From a virus: a stretch of 64,000 nucleotides of DNA. The position numbers were made by a program, and so were the translations under genes. Positions 27,321 through 36,421 of the stretch are shown piece by piece (the stretch's first letter is position 1; each line of letters opens with the position of its first letter). The notes below the pieces were generated by a model. It saw nothing but the letters and a program-made list of their open reading frames with translations. It had not been told where the DNA came from and did not search any database. The stretch covers positions 1 through 64,000 of IMG/VR virus record IMGVR_UViG_3300035670_000160, one strand, 5' to 3'.

Positions 27321-27393
27321 TGCCGCCTACAGGACTTGAACCTGTGACCTCCTGTTTACAAGACAGGTGCTCTACCAACTGAGCTAAGGGGGC
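27321..27393 (-). tRNA. tRNA-Thr (anticodon UGU)
   Basis: Minus strand: acceptor GCCCCCT pairs with AGGCGGC (one C-C mismatch). The D-arm is TAGCTCAGTTGGTAGAGCA, the anticodon stem CCTGT/ACAGG with loop CTTGTAA, and the T-arm ACAGG-TTCAAGT-CCTGT. Discriminator A at 27321; CCA is not encoded. An extra 7-bp hairpin (ACCTACA/TGTAGGT) lies just downstream and may guide 3' processing. Confidence 0.9.
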
Positions 27394-27429
27394 TTCTAGA
27401 GGTAGGTTTAACAGATATTCACGAATCGG

Positions 27430-28494
27430 TCAAGAAATATTTTGTAGGTGTCTTTTAATAGCGTCTGTAAATGCGATTGAGATTTGAGTGGGAACTGCGT
27501 TACCTATTTGGAGGTTCTTCTCACTTCGACTACCACAGAAGACATAATCATCTGGGAAACCTTGTATGCGCGCGCCCTCTCTTGTAGTGAGTGCCCTCTC
27601 TACAAGGGGGTGGATACACCTTGCTGATGAAGGTGTGCCGAAGTTGCGTGTGATTGTCGAACAAGGTCTATCCCACCAAAGTCGGGCATATCCATTAGGA
27701 AAAGACTTCCCGATTAGGTCATCTGCCGAGGGTACATCTTTACGAGAACCCCCAATCGGTAGAGCTTTCATGTAAGAAATAAAATTGCTGTTATGTCGAG
27801 GTGCTTCTTGGTCTAGTAAGAGAGAAGGAGCGTTTTTACGCATTACTTTTTGATATTCATTTTGGGGTGGTGTCGCATACTGATAGGCGACTTCGCCTGA
27901 CTTGACTAGAGGTAGGTCACTTAGTGCCTCAGACAGAGTGATGGCTTTCGTGTGTGTAGGCGAAGGAAATAAGAAAGGTTTTTTTGAACCCACTAGAAAT
28001 ATGCGTTCTCTTATCTGAGGACTTCCGAAATCAGTCGCTTTTAACAACTGATAACTTGTTATATAACCAAGCTCCTCTGCCTTAGAAATAATCTCCGCTA
28101 AGAGTTCCCCGCCTTGTATAGAAATAAGTCCCTTTACATTTTCAAACAGAAATAATTTTGGATTAAGTTCTTTTACGAGTCTGAAGTATTCATGGAAAAG
28201 AACTGCTCTGGGGTCATTTTCGGCTCTTTTACCTGAAGTTGAGTAGGCTTGACAAGGAGGTCCGCCGATGAGGACATCAACTTGGCTGACTTGGAAATCT
28301 TTTATGAGGTCATCTACACCGAAGTGTTTTATATCTTTCACATAGACTTTAGTGTGTGGGTGATTAAGAGAATAAGCCTTCGCCATATTTGGCAGTATCT
28401 CGTTAGCCGCGAGAATAACAAAATCATCATCGTGAGCGAAGCCATAGCTTAGTCCACCAACACCACAGAACAAATCTACTACACGATAGGTCAT
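27430..28494 (-). CDS. dcm: DNA (cytosine-5) methyltransferase, complete
   Basis: 354 residues. Motif I DLFCGVGGLSYGF (residues 7-19), IV GGPPCQAYS with catalytic Cys (about 78-86), VI ENVKG, VIII QIRERIFLVG, IX-like RIQGFPDDY and X QIGNAVP are all in the usual order. It transfers methyl from SAM to C5 of cytosine. The recognition site cannot be read. There is no adjacent nuclease. A divergent 56-base spacer separates it from the gene at 28551, and the two ribosome binding sites can partly pair. Confidence 0.95.
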   Translation of the reverse strand: MTYRVVDLFCGVGGLSYGFAHDDDFVILAANEILPNMAKAYSLNHPHTKVYVKDIKHFGVDDLIKDFQVSQVDVLIGGPPCQAYSTSGKRAENDPRAVLFHEYFRLVKELNPKLFLFENVKGLISIQGGELLAEIISKAEELGYITSYQLLKATDFGSPQIRERIFLVGSKKPFLFPSPTHTKAITLSEALSDLPLVKSGEVAYQYATPPQNEYQKVMRKNAPSLLLDQEAPRHNSNFISYMKALPIGGSRKDVPSADDLIGKSFPNGYARLWWDRPCSTITRNFGTPSSARCIHPLVERALTTREGARIQGFPDDYVFCGSRSEKNLQIGNAVPTQISIAFTDAIKRHLQNIS

Positions 28495-28550
28495 ATTATC
28501 CTTCTCTCATATATGTCTCAGTAAGAACTCACATAAGAGAGGAGTTTACC

Positions 28551-29000
28551 TTGCTAGTTGCGTTTATTTCTGAAGAGGTCACAGCCCTAGATAAAGACCT
28601 AGCGCGAGCCTCAAAGTTAGGAGTGTTTCTTACGAGTAAAGGACACTCCCTTATCACACGAGGGGACACCGAGCAGGAACGCGCTTTTGTAGAAAGTTCG
28701 CCCACAAGTCTTGTCACTCTCTTGCCTCGAAAGACTAATTATTTTCCCATTTCTGAGGGAGCTATCTTAGCTCTAGAAAGAGCGTATCCTCAGGTCAACG
28801 AAATGAAAGGGATAGACATCTCAGACAGGGTGCGTGCTTACTTGCTAGGAGAGCGCGCAGATGTGGTTGTGTATAGAGGGGAGAATACTGAGATTGCTTT
28901 AGCTCTGAGTGTCGGTAGAAAGAGCTTCGATATAAGTAAAGACCAGCTCAGACTTGCTGAGTGGCTCAAAGGACTCCCCCCATGCTTAAAAAGTTTTTGA
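28551..29000 (+). CDS. Possible SLOG/DprA-like Rossmann protein
   Basis: 149 residues from a TTG behind GAGAGGAG. The pattern VAFISEEVTALDKDLARASK, LTSKGHSLITRGDTEQERAF and the following ALERAYP resembles SLOG-fold proteins (DprA/LOG-like) that bind nucleotides or DNA. No clear catalytic signature is visible. The end overlaps the next membrane-protein gene by 19 bases. Assignment is tentative. Confidence 0.4.
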   Translation: MLVAFISEEVTALDKDLARASKLGVFLTSKGHSLITRGDTEQERAFVESSPTSLVTLLPRKTNYFPISEGAILALERAYPQVNEMKGIDISDRVRAYLLGERADVVVYRGENTEIALALSVGRKSFDISKDQLRLAEWLKGLPPCLKSF

Positions 29001-29572
29001 GGTCACTAGATAGCTTTGACTCATTTCTGAAGTGGCAACTCGTCATAGGCTTCGTGTGTTCTGTATCTTGGGCGCTGACGATTCCTGTTATCCACAAGCT
29101 ACAAGGTTTGTATTGGACAACCGCCTACATTTCTATCGCGCACATAGTGAATAATAGCGCAGGTTTGGTGGTTCCTTTGCTCAAGGGAATATCTCTGCCC
29201 CACCTAATGCTTATTTATATAGGGGTCTCCCTAGTGTATGTGTTAAGCCTATTTCTCTACTTCATAGACCTACAAGTTTTTATTCTTGCGGAGGCTCTTA
29301 TAAGTGTCAGCTTCTCTATCACATACCCCCTACTGAATATCGCATGGGAGGTGTATGTGATTAAGAAATATGGGGTAGAAGTGTTTGAAGACTTTCGTTA
29401 TTGGGAGGGGGTTAGGTCAAGCGCGGGGCATATTTTTGGAGCCAGCCTTGTGGCGGTTGTCTCTACTTACTTCGATATGGACACAGCTCTTAAGCTGTTG
29501 GGGTGCGCGCTCTGTCTGATGTTAACCCTTGAAGGAATAAATTGGTTCAAGTTCTATAGAAATATGAAGTGA
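28982..29572 (+). CDS. Polytopic membrane protein
   Basis: 196 residues, overlapping the end of the previous gene; there is no clear RBS, so translation is probably coupled. A GTG at 28961 is an alternative start. Four to five hydrophobic segments: LVIGFVCSVSWALTIPVI, a second near 45-65, LMLIYIGVSLVYVLSLFLYF, a fourth near 100-120, and GASLVAVVSTYF near the end. No transporter motif. Possibly modifies the host membrane. Confidence 0.5.
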   Translation: MLKKFLRSLDSFDSFLKWQLVIGFVCSVSWALTIPVIHKLQGLYWTTAYISIAHIVNNSAGLVVPLLKGISLPHLMLIYIGVSLVYVLSLFLYFIDLQVFILAEALISVSFSITYPLLNIAWEVYVIKKYGVEVFEDFRYWEGVRSSAGHIFGASLVAVVSTYFDMDTALKLLGCALCLMLTLEGINWFKFYRNMK

Positions 29573-29580
29573 GATAGTAC

Positions 29581-29853
29581 TTATTGGTACTCAATAAGAG
29601 TGTATACAGGGGCAAGAGCGTTTGCAATTAAAGCTAAATCATAGCTGTTCACTTTGATTGAGCGTAAAGGGTTTTCAGAAAGACCTAAACTTCCAGATTG
29701 TAGGCTTGCTTTGAAACCTGCGTTTGTGAGAAGATAAATAATGTTTTGAGTTTCGGACTGCATGACAATCAGTTCCGCTCCCCGATTAGATGGGATGACT
29801 AAGACAGGTGCTCTAAAAGACTTGAGATTACGGGCAGCTGCTAATCTTCTCAT
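29581..29853 (-). CDS. Small hypothetical protein
   Basis: 90 residues. A basic N-terminus (MRRLAAARNLKSF) is followed by an alpha/beta pattern (APVLVIPSNRGAELIVMQSE). The RBS is weak. Convergent with the membrane protein at 28982. Not recognised. Confidence 0.4.
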   Translation of the reverse strand: MRRLAAARNLKSFRAPVLVIPSNRGAELIVMQSETQNIIYLLTNAGFKASLQSGSLGLSENPLRSIKVNSYDLALIANALAPVYTLIEYQ

Positions 29854-29928
29854 GGTAGCACTCTTTATTTTGTTATTTTATTTCAATAAACAGGTCTTGG
29901 TATAGACAAGATATTAGGAGGTGTTGAT

Positions 29929-30132
29929 ATGAGTTTTGAAGCAAAGATGAGAGTTTTAGAGTTCTCTTATAGAGTACTTCAAGAAAATCAAAATCCACCG
30001 ATTACCATAGAAGAGGTTTTAAAGGTTGCTAAAAAGATTGAACGCCATATTTTGAGAGGAGACTCGTTAGATACGCCTGCGTTGATTCCTTATTTCTCAA
30101 AACGCATTGAAGAACCCTCAAACAATGATTAA
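29929..30132 (+). CDS. Small helical protein, similar to the gene at 44830
   Basis: 67 residues, strong RBS TAGGAGGTG. The core EFSYRVLQENQ...EEVLKVAKKIERHIL ends RGDSLD and resembles LAIQYFQALSV...STAKAIEDYFYDYLDGD of the gene at 44830, suggesting small paralogues. Its stop overlaps the next start. Confidence 0.45.
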   Translation: MSFEAKMRVLEFSYRVLQENQNPPITIEEVLKVAKKIERHILRGDSLDTPALIPYFSKRIEEPSNND

Positions 30133-30481
30133 GATTAGTCATGATAGAGAGCAGACTGAAATAAGGCAGTATTTACAACCTGCTTTTATTTCTGAGGGTC
30201 TTCTTTATCGGTGTCTTTGTCTATCTACCCCAAAGGGTAAAGGAGATTGTGTTCGTACAACTCAAAAGGGAGTCTATGAATTGAAGTTTAGCACCTCGAA
30301 AAAAGAACATAAAGCCGAGGTGTCTTTTGAACTGACTGACAAAGAAGAGATTGTCATGGATTTAGTAGAGTGTACAGGAAAGATGATAAAGATAACTTTA
30401 TTTCTGAAGGGTTCTTTGGGCGGGGGAGTTCATTGGGAGTCGGGCGAAACAAAAAAGAAGACTAAAACTAAGACTAAATAA
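30125..30481 (+). CDS. Hypothetical protein
   Basis: 118 residues starting at the ATG that overlaps the preceding stop (AATGATTAA). A beta-rich domain (LYRCLCLSTPKGKGDCVRTT) ends in a Lys/Thr tail (KKKTKTKTK). Its end overlaps the convergent virion gene by 8 bases. Not recognised. Confidence 0.45.
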   Translation: MIKISHDREQTEIRQYLQPAFISEGLLYRCLCLSTPKGKGDCVRTTQKGVYELKFSTSKKEHKAEVSFELTDKEEIVMDLVECTGKMIKITLFLKGSLGGGVHWESGETKKKTKTKTK

Positions 30482-31370
30482 AGTTTCGAGGGCTAAGTAC
30501 ACCACGACCCACATGGGGACCGAAGGCAGAACGAATACCAATACCATACTTCGGTTGGGATAGCCCTAAGACGAACTTCGTAGTACGAGCTTTAGCTTCT
30601 ACGCTAGACTGCCACATTGACTCAGCGGTGGACTTGAGTCCTTCGTACTTAGAGGACTTGTCAAGACTAAGAGATATGCCTCCGATAGAGTAGTCAAACT
30701 CATCTACAATCCAATTTGCTTGAAGTGCCATCGCTGCAAACTGAATAGCTCCTTGAAGGACTGCTGTTCTCCAAGCGGGCTTCTTCGTGACTAGATTTTC
30801 CAAAGTGCCTAGATTTTCAGTCTCTGGTGGTTGCATATTCCACCAATCGAGTGCGCGCTCAATATACTCTAAGAACTCTGCGTCTTCCCAAACTTGACCA
30901 AAAACTCGATTATAGTTATTAATATTCGCCTCATGCTCAGGCGGACGGAAGTGATAATAGCGGTCAGGGTTTTGGTCTCTTAAAAGTAATCTGAGTTTAT
31001 CTACCATCTGTTTTTCTGCTGCACTCAGAGATACGCTCAGACTCACATCACCTGATACGATGGCGAACTCTTGGACCACCGTTTGAATCGGACTATTGAC
31101 GAGTTCTCTTAAAGACCATCTTATACGATAAGATCCATATGAAGCAGTAGAGGGGATTCTGACGCTTGCATAATACTCCCCTATAGATGGATTTTCGGGG
31201 ATACGGGCAGGGTCTCCGATTAGTACTTCTGTCTCTGGTGGGGCGGGGTCTACATAGTAAAGCGCATATGTTATTTCGGCTGCGTTCGCTATATTTCCAC
31301 TAGAGTTTGTAAGAAATATATCCAAGTCTCCTCTACCTAAGACTTGAGAGCGTTTAAAGACGACTGACAT
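30474..31370 (-). CDS. Probable virion (neck/head-completion) protein
   Basis: 298 residues, RBS AAAGGAG. The N-terminal ~110 residues are an Ig-like beta domain (DLDIFLTNSSGNIANAAEIT). The second part (MVDKLRLLLRDQNPDRYYHF, QVWEDAEFLEYIERALDWWN) is a helical domain of a type often seen in large-phage neck or connector proteins. It ends a block of minus-strand virion-like genes. Exact position in the particle is not known. Confidence 0.45.
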   Translation of the reverse strand: MSVVFKRSQVLGRGDLDIFLTNSSGNIANAAEITYALYYVDPAPPETEVLIGDPARIPENPSIGEYYASVRIPSTASYGSYRIRWSLRELVNSPIQTVVQEFAIVSGDVSLSVSLSAAEKQMVDKLRLLLRDQNPDRYYHFRPPEHEANINNYNRVFGQVWEDAEFLEYIERALDWWNMQPPETENLGTLENLVTKKPAWRTAVLQGAIQFAAMALQANWIVDEFDYSIGGISLSLDKSSKYEGLKSTAESMWQSSVEAKARTTKFVLGLSQPKYGIGIRSAFGPHVGRGVLSPRNFI

Positions 31371-31472
31371 ATCGCACTCCTTTCAGAACAAGATGTCTCT
31401 ACCGCCAACCGATAACATATTTATCTGAGACTCAGTGCTTTGATAATGTTTCATGTGAAACATATTAAATCT

Positions 31473-32399
31473 TTAGATGCGCTTCTTGTGAGCTAAGAGT
31501 TTGAGGTATCGAGAGGCTACTCTTTGTGCGTGGCTAGATGCGGTGCGTATATTAGTGACCTCAAAAGAACCATCTTCTTCAAAGAACCCTAGTTGTTTGA
31601 CTTCAAAAGAACATACACCTTTTCCTTCAAAGGTTTTCTCTGAGCCTAAGAAGTCGCAATCTTCGGGGACTAAATAAAGTGTGATTTTCTTAGCCTCAAA
31701 GTCATAGACGAGTTGAGAACTTGTGAACATATTGTCTGTTCTTCGCACAACATTTAAGGGGTCCTCAATATTTTTCCCGCGCGCTGAGTATAGCTCCTCA
31801 ATAAGTTCATCAGGAGATTTTGCTTTACTGAAGGCTTTTTCTACTTTACTCATTCTAGCCTTTGAGGATTCTAGATTTTCACCTGAGGTATATCCCGCGC
31901 TAGGGTATTTTACTCCGTGGTTAGAGCGAACAGTCGCGTTCTTCATATCTAGAGGGGTGACATGAGCTTTATGTTTAGCGGTATGTTCTACTACATGACC
32001 TGCTTTTCCATCTGACACGATGGTGTGTCCTCTGATACCTCCGAGGTAATACACGATATTTTCTAAGGCTGTCTCTAGGTCTTTGCTTTCAAGAGCTTTT
32101 AAGACTCTCTCTGCGTCTTTAGAACCGACTCTCCCTAATGTAGCGGCATCTGCTGACTTAGACCCTTCTTTCTCATCCCATAGAACTAAGAGGGCTGAGT
32201 TCGCAACCGCTATCCCATACTGATTAATACCCTCTACCCAACCGGTGTTTTCGTCTTTGAAATAGACCATCTCCACACCATTTCTTTTGGTGTGATACAC
32301 TTTAAGTTCAGGGATATAGTTCCTATCCCTATTCTTAAATAAGTACTTTTTACCGCCTAAGTCTCCAAAAGCGATAACACAGCCTTTTTTATTGTGCAT
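31473..32399 (-). CDS. Ntn-hydrolase, acyltransferase/peptidase C45-like
   Basis: 308 residues. The N-terminus MHNKKGCVIAF has a Gly-Cys pair where C45 enzymes self-cleave to expose the catalytic Cys (Cys7). KNRDRNY (about 22-28), TGWVEGINQYGIAVANSALL and IRGHTIVSDGKAGHVVEHTA follow the acyl-CoA:6-aminopenicillanate acyltransferase-type pattern. Such enzymes cleave or transfer amide-linked acyl groups. In a phage it might act on host signal molecules, peptidoglycan amides or lipids; the substrate is unknown. It overlaps the upstream gene by 11 bases. Confidence 0.7.
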   Translation of the reverse strand: MHNKKGCVIAFGDLGGKKYLFKNRDRNYIPELKVYHTKRNGVEMVYFKDENTGWVEGINQYGIAVANSALLVLWDEKEGSKSADAATLGRVGSKDAERVLKALESKDLETALENIVYYLGGIRGHTIVSDGKAGHVVEHTAKHKAHVTPLDMKNATVRSNHGVKYPSAGYTSGENLESSKARMSKVEKAFSKAKSPDELIEELYSARGKNIEDPLNVVRRTDNMFTSSQLVYDFEAKKITLYLVPEDCDFLGSEKTFEGKGVCSFEVKQLGFFEEDGSFEVTNIRTASSHAQRVASRYLKLLAHKKRI

Positions 32400-33801
32400 A
32401 ATAGACCCTGCTTATTTGTGGTTGAGTCCTCAAGATGAAGTCTATCTCAAGAGAGGCTTTCTTCTTGAATACTGTTCGCACACTATTCGCAAGTTCAGAA
32501 CTGAACTCTTTCGCACTCTCTACAAGCTGTTGAGCTTTCATTTTTGCGAAGCCGAGTGCTTTTGCGATGTCTTCAATAACACCCGCACCGAACACAGGCA
32601 GAAAAAGCATCAGCTTCTTCATAATATATGTTGTGGAAGAAATGCCTAAAATCAAACAAACTGTTGCTAATATTCCGATGGTCTTTAAAATACCCGCACC
32701 CACAATAGCAGGCGCAGTTTTCATTAATATCGCTAGTATAGATACTTTTAAAATAGTTAAACCGACTTTTACAATCAGGAACTTCCAATCTGGGAGATTT
32801 ACTACTTTTTGATTTAACCCCTCCCATTTGGAAAATAAGAACCCTCTTTCATCGCCTTCATAGCCGAAAGATTTAGCTAGAACACCAATTGAAATTCCTG
32901 ATACATTCGCTAACTCTTGTGGGGTACTCGCATTAAGTAGTGCGCTTATCCTGTTCAGAATGCTAGAATGTCCTTTGATTGCATTAAAGGACTTTTGCAA
33001 TGCCTGCTCAAATAGAGTTTTAGGGTTAGACCCAATCAGTTCTCCGACTTGACCTAATAAACCACGCTCTTTAAGTATCACTCTGATTTCAGAGAGCGCC
33101 TTAGACGAAGCACTAGAAATATTTGAAACCATATCCTTTATGTACTGAGTGAAATAGAGTCCGCCCAACTCTTTATTTAGTTCACCCATTTCAGGGGAAG
33201 ACTCGTTTGCGAAATGTCTTGTAAAGTCCCTGAGCTGGTTTGATGCAATACGACCCTCAGACCTTAAGAGATTTCCATATACTCTCATATGTTCTTGGTA
33301 CTCAGGAAACTGCTCAAAAGCGAGGATTGCTCTCTTTAGCTTCTTGTTTAAGAGATAAGTCTCAGTTAGGTCACTTGCACTTTTGCTAAAGTGTTTCTTA
33401 TTCCAAGACTGCCACTTCTTATGTTGTGGGCTAGACTTGAGTGAGGGGTCGTGACCCCAATTTTTTAGGCTAATCTCCCACTTTGACATCTTACTATCTC
33501 CTACAGGGTCGCCGGGTTTCCCTCCCAGCATTCTTGAGTTGAAACCAATTTCCTGCTTGGCGTTGGTGAAGTCATCCGCAGACCAATCCTTAAAAGCCTT
33601 TTCTTTTCTCCGCTTTATTCTATGAAAAGAATCATAGCCAGATTGAATCTTCCCACTATCCTTAGCTTCTTCTCTGTTTAAAGAAGCTAATAATCTATCA
33701 TCATCTTTAGCCCAATTGTCTAAAGATGTTTGACTCATATTAATGAGGTCATGCCACTTCTTATATACTTCTTTTTTTTCTTCGTCTGTCATCGCCGCCA
33801 T
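32389..33801 (-). CDS. Membrane-associated protein, likely virion or envelope
   Basis: 470 residues. A long hydrophilic N-terminal part (about 1-330; SQTSLDNWAKDDDRLLASLN) is followed by two to three hydrophobic segments (about 350-415: LTILKVSILAILMKTAPAIV, then a second run ending near SSTTYIM) and a helical tail ending ISRVYYAQ. The layout resembles the membrane family at 25798, 41796 and 43187, but sequence similarity is weak. The RBS lies in the loop of a GC-rich hairpin. Confidence 0.45.
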   Translation of the reverse strand: MAAMTDEEKKEVYKKWHDLINMSQTSLDNWAKDDDRLLASLNREEAKDSGKIQSGYDSFHRIKRRKEKAFKDWSADDFTNAKQEIGFNSRMLGGKPGDPVGDSKMSKWEISLKNWGHDPSLKSSPQHKKWQSWNKKHFSKSASDLTETYLLNKKLKRAILAFEQFPEYQEHMRVYGNLLRSEGRIASNQLRDFTRHFANESSPEMGELNKELGGLYFTQYIKDMVSNISSASSKALSEIRVILKERGLLGQVGELIGSNPKTLFEQALQKSFNAIKGHSSILNRISALLNASTPQELANVSGISIGVLAKSFGYEGDERGFLFSKWEGLNQKVVNLPDWKFLIVKVGLTILKVSILAILMKTAPAIVGAGILKTIGILATVCLILGISSTTYIMKKLMLFLPVFGAGVIEDIAKALGFAKMKAQQLVESAKEFSSELANSVRTVFKKKASLEIDFILRTQPQISRVYYAQ

Positions 33802-33838
33802 AGCACGCTCCTTGTTTATCTGCGCGCTTATAAAACAT

Positions 33839-34087
33839 TTATTTGGCTCTTAAATTGATAATCAAACCTTTTAGTTCTTTAACGGCATTTGTAAACTCTA
33901 GCGCGACAACCTTAGACTCTCCCTTAAAGTACTCTTTCTTTAGGTTTCCAATGTCTAGGGTATAGCTGAACACAAAGAACACGCTAGAACGATGCTCATT
34001 TTCTGCTATTTCAGCCCCTAAAAACGGAACATCTGCAACTTTGAAATAAGCGGCTAGATATAAATCCGTTGTCTTAAATGTCTTCAT
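33839..34087 (-). CDS. Small hypothetical protein
   Basis: 82 residues; start overlaps the upstream stop by four bases (ATGA-type coupling). Mixed alpha/beta (TTDLYLAAYFKVADVPFLGA) with a helical end. It lies between virion-like genes. Not recognised. Confidence 0.4.
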   Translation of the reverse strand: MKTFKTTDLYLAAYFKVADVPFLGAEIAENEHRSSVFFVFSYTLDIGNLKKEYFKGESKVVALEFTNAVKELKGLIINLRAK

Positions 34088-34299
34088 ATTTCTGAGAAGA
34101 ATGTCTCTTGGACTTTTCGTACACCTTTGTCATTGCTCTCAGTCTTTTTTAAAAGACCCCCCTCCCAATAAGCAATGATTGGCTTGTCTCCCCAAGTTGC
34201 CCTTAAAATATCTCCTGTTGAGATTAAGACTCTGCCCTCATATGGTTTTCTCTCTTTGAGAGCAGAAATCGCTTTTTTATCTTGAAGGGCAACTTTCAA
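34084..34299 (-). CDS. Small hypothetical protein, SH3-like by eye
   Basis: 71 residues. RVLISTGDILRATWGDKPII followed by AYWEGG suggests a small beta barrel. It overlaps the next gene by four bases and follows the paralogue array by four bases. Not recognised. Confidence 0.4.
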   Translation of the reverse strand: MKVALQDKKAISALKERKPYEGRVLISTGDILRATWGDKPIIAYWEGGLLKKTESNDKGVRKVQETFFSEI

Positions 34300-34303
34300 T
34301 CAA

Positions 34304-34963
34304 TTACTCCGCTATCGTACCATCTGCGAGATATACTACCACGAGAGGGTCTAATACAGCACCTGTACGAGAGACTCGACTAGAGATCGCCTTCCGTAGC
34401 TGACCTCTAGCCAGAGACAACCAAAAGCTAGAGTCCTGATCGTTTATAGGGGAATAAACATCAGAATCAAACAAAGCCTCTTGCTGTGCCTCAGTCAGAT
34501 AAGCATCATCTACATCAGTCCCTACAGGTACTACGAACTTCGCACCACCGAGGATAGCGAGAATGTTCCCTACTGTGGCGGTGGAGTTTCCTGTCCCGAC
34601 AATGCCTGCTCCCGGAACAACACCATCAAGGATGTCGTTGAGGTCTGCTTCCGCAAGTGCATCTCCCGCTCTCATGGCGGTGATGATTGCGTCAGCCGCT
34701 TCTTTGGCTTGAGCACCTGTGAAGTTGGCTCCGTCTGCGTCAACGGTGACTAAGAGATAAGCGGCAAGACCACTTACTTCTCTAGCCACAGCTAAAGCAG
34801 TTACCACAGGAAGGGTATTCTCAGGCTGACGAAGGTATCTAGGTCCCTGAGGGGCAGGGTCAACCACAGGGTTTGCCTGTGAACGAGATGGCCAAAAGTC
34901 TGTGATTTGGAAGACGCTATTAGCGACACTCGCATCACGAATACAGATTACAGGGTTGCTCAT
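34304..34963 (-). CDS. Virion-type paralogue 3 of a tandem trio
   Basis: 219 residues. It shares a fixed plan with the two genes upstream: QITDFWPSRSQANPVVDPAP near residue 18, a helical block (ADAIITAMRAGDALAEADLN) near 85, GTGNSTATVGNILAILGGAK near 125, and a C-terminal beta segment (GQLRKAISSRVSRTGAVLD). Abundant small residues and an exposed-loop style suggest a particle surface or decoration protein. The function is inferred from context only. Confidence 0.5.
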   Translation of the reverse strand: MSNPVICIRDASVANSVFQITDFWPSRSQANPVVDPAPQGPRYLRQPENTLPVVTALAVAREVSGLAAYLLVTVDADGANFTGAQAKEAADAIITAMRAGDALAEADLNDILDGVVPGAGIVGTGNSTATVGNILAILGGAKFVVPVGTDVDDAYLTEAQQEALFDSDVYSPINDQDSSFWLSLARGQLRKAISSRVSRTGAVLDPLVVVYLADGTIAE

Positions 34964-34974
34964 TTCTTATTTCC

Positions 34975-35688
34975 TTACTGAATGAGGGTGCCGTCGTCTG
35001 CATAACAGACAACATAGGGTGCCTTATTTCCATTCGCGTCTCTGCGAGTCTGAGCCTTCTTGAGCTGACCGCTCTTCGCAGAAATATAGAAGGTCCCTGT
35101 GAAGTTTGACCAAAGGCTCGCCACATCCGCAGGGTCTGTAAAGAACCCATCAACAGCGGGAGCCTCGAAAGCATCATCTGCGGTTTCGTCAGCTATTGAA
35201 GTTCCATCAGGAAGGGTGAATACCTTATAGCCAGAAATAATCTGAAGTATCTGCAACACAGTCGCTGTTGAGTTACCGATACCGATACCATTCTCACCAC
35301 CGGTACGATTAGCAATCTCAGCATTAATGACTTCCTCAGTAAGAGGCTCGCCTGCCTCCATGATAGCGATTAAGTCATTAGCAATATTAACTGCTTGAGC
35401 TGCGGTGAGGGCGATGTTATTAACATCAGCGGAGTTTTCGATGGTGGCGAGAATATAAGCGGCAAGACCGCTCACATCACCATCAACATCAAAATTTGCA
35501 TCCAATACAGGTGTCGCTGTAATCGCTCTGCTGTGAGCGTAGATGTAAGTGGGTCCTTGAAAGCGAGGAGTTAAGACAGCGTTGGACTGAGTCTTATGGG
35601 GAAATAAGTCAGTAATCTGAAGAGACACTCCCTGAGGAGAACCTGAGGAAGACCCATTCACGATTCGAGGTGTACAGACGAAGGGCAT
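34975..35688 (-). CDS. Virion-type paralogue 2 of a tandem trio
   Basis: 237 residues. Corresponding blocks are QITDLFPHKTQSNAVLTP, NDLIAIMEAGEPLTEEVINA, GIGNSTATVLQILQIISGYK and SGQLKKAQTRRDANG. The insertions differ from its neighbours, so the duplication is old. It is separated from paralogue 3 by 11 bases. Overlapping short frames on both strands are shadows. Confidence 0.5.
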   Translation of the reverse strand: MPFVCTPRIVNGSSSGSPQGVSLQITDLFPHKTQSNAVLTPRFQGPTYIYAHSRAITATPVLDANFDVDGDVSGLAAYILATIENSADVNNIALTAAQAVNIANDLIAIMEAGEPLTEEVINAEIANRTGGENGIGIGNSTATVLQILQIISGYKVFTLPDGTSIADETADDAFEAPAVDGFFTDPADVASLWSNFTGTFYISAKSGQLKKAQTRRDANGNKAPYVVCYADDGTLIQ

Positions 35689-35705
35689 AGTTAGTCTCCT
35701 ATTTC

Positions 35706-36359
35706 TTAGGCGTAGAGAGCGCCGGTGGTGGCGATATAGACGGAAATAATCTGACGAGAGACTAATCCGCCAATTGAACCTTCCTCAAAAGAGATAACCC
35801 AAGAGGAATCGCCATCCACAGGGTGTCTCACATCAGATTGGAAACAGCTGTCTGCATTGAGGTCAGGGACAAACGCGCCTGCATCCTCAATCTGAGTGCC
35901 TGCGGGTACGAGATAAGTCTCGCCTGCAAGGACACGAAGGAGGTCAGAAATACTTCCTGTAGAGGTATTAGCTGTAAGGGTTGCGCCCGCAGCACCAGAT
36001 GCGAGGTCTGTGTTGATGTTTGCGAGTGTTAAAGCACCCCCAGCACGAACACGAGTAACGAGAGCATTAGCGGCTGTCGTAGCTTCTGCGACTGTGAAGG
36101 CAGGTCCGGCAGCGCCAACTTGGATATTCTTAAGAAGATAGGGGACTAGACCTTTAGCCGCGCGAGTAAAAGACCCGCCTGATACGACAGCGCGGAAGGG
36201 TCCGATGACACCTAACTCAATCTGACGAACATATATTGGACCAGCACCTGCGGGTTCAATTGAGCCGTTACGCTGGCTTTCGCTAGGGAATAGGTCTGTA
36301 ACTTGTACAGTACCATTTTGGACATTAGCCGACTTTGCAACTAAATACACCTGTGTCAT
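35706..36359 (-). CDS. Virion-type paralogue 1 of a tandem trio
   Basis: 217 residues. Blocks are QVTDLFPSESQRNGSIEPAG, NALVTRVRAGGALTLANINT, NTSTGSISDLLRVLAGETYL and a final SVYIATTGALYA. This is the most divergent copy at the C-terminus. It is first in the minus-strand direction with an AAGGAG that can pair weakly with an upstream TCTCTT. Confidence 0.5.
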   Translation of the reverse strand: MTQVYLVAKSANVQNGTVQVTDLFPSESQRNGSIEPAGAGPIYVRQIELGVIGPFRAVVSGGSFTRAAKGLVPYLLKNIQVGAAGPAFTVAEATTAANALVTRVRAGGALTLANINTDLASGAAGATLTANTSTGSISDLLRVLAGETYLVPAGTQIEDAGAFVPDLNADSCFQSDVRHPVDGDSSWVISFEEGSIGGLVSRQIISVYIATTGALYA

Positions 36360-36421
36360 TGCGGTTCTCCTTTAAGAGTGTCTCTATCTAAGAGAGCGAC
36401 TGATAAAAGAAATAAAACCGA

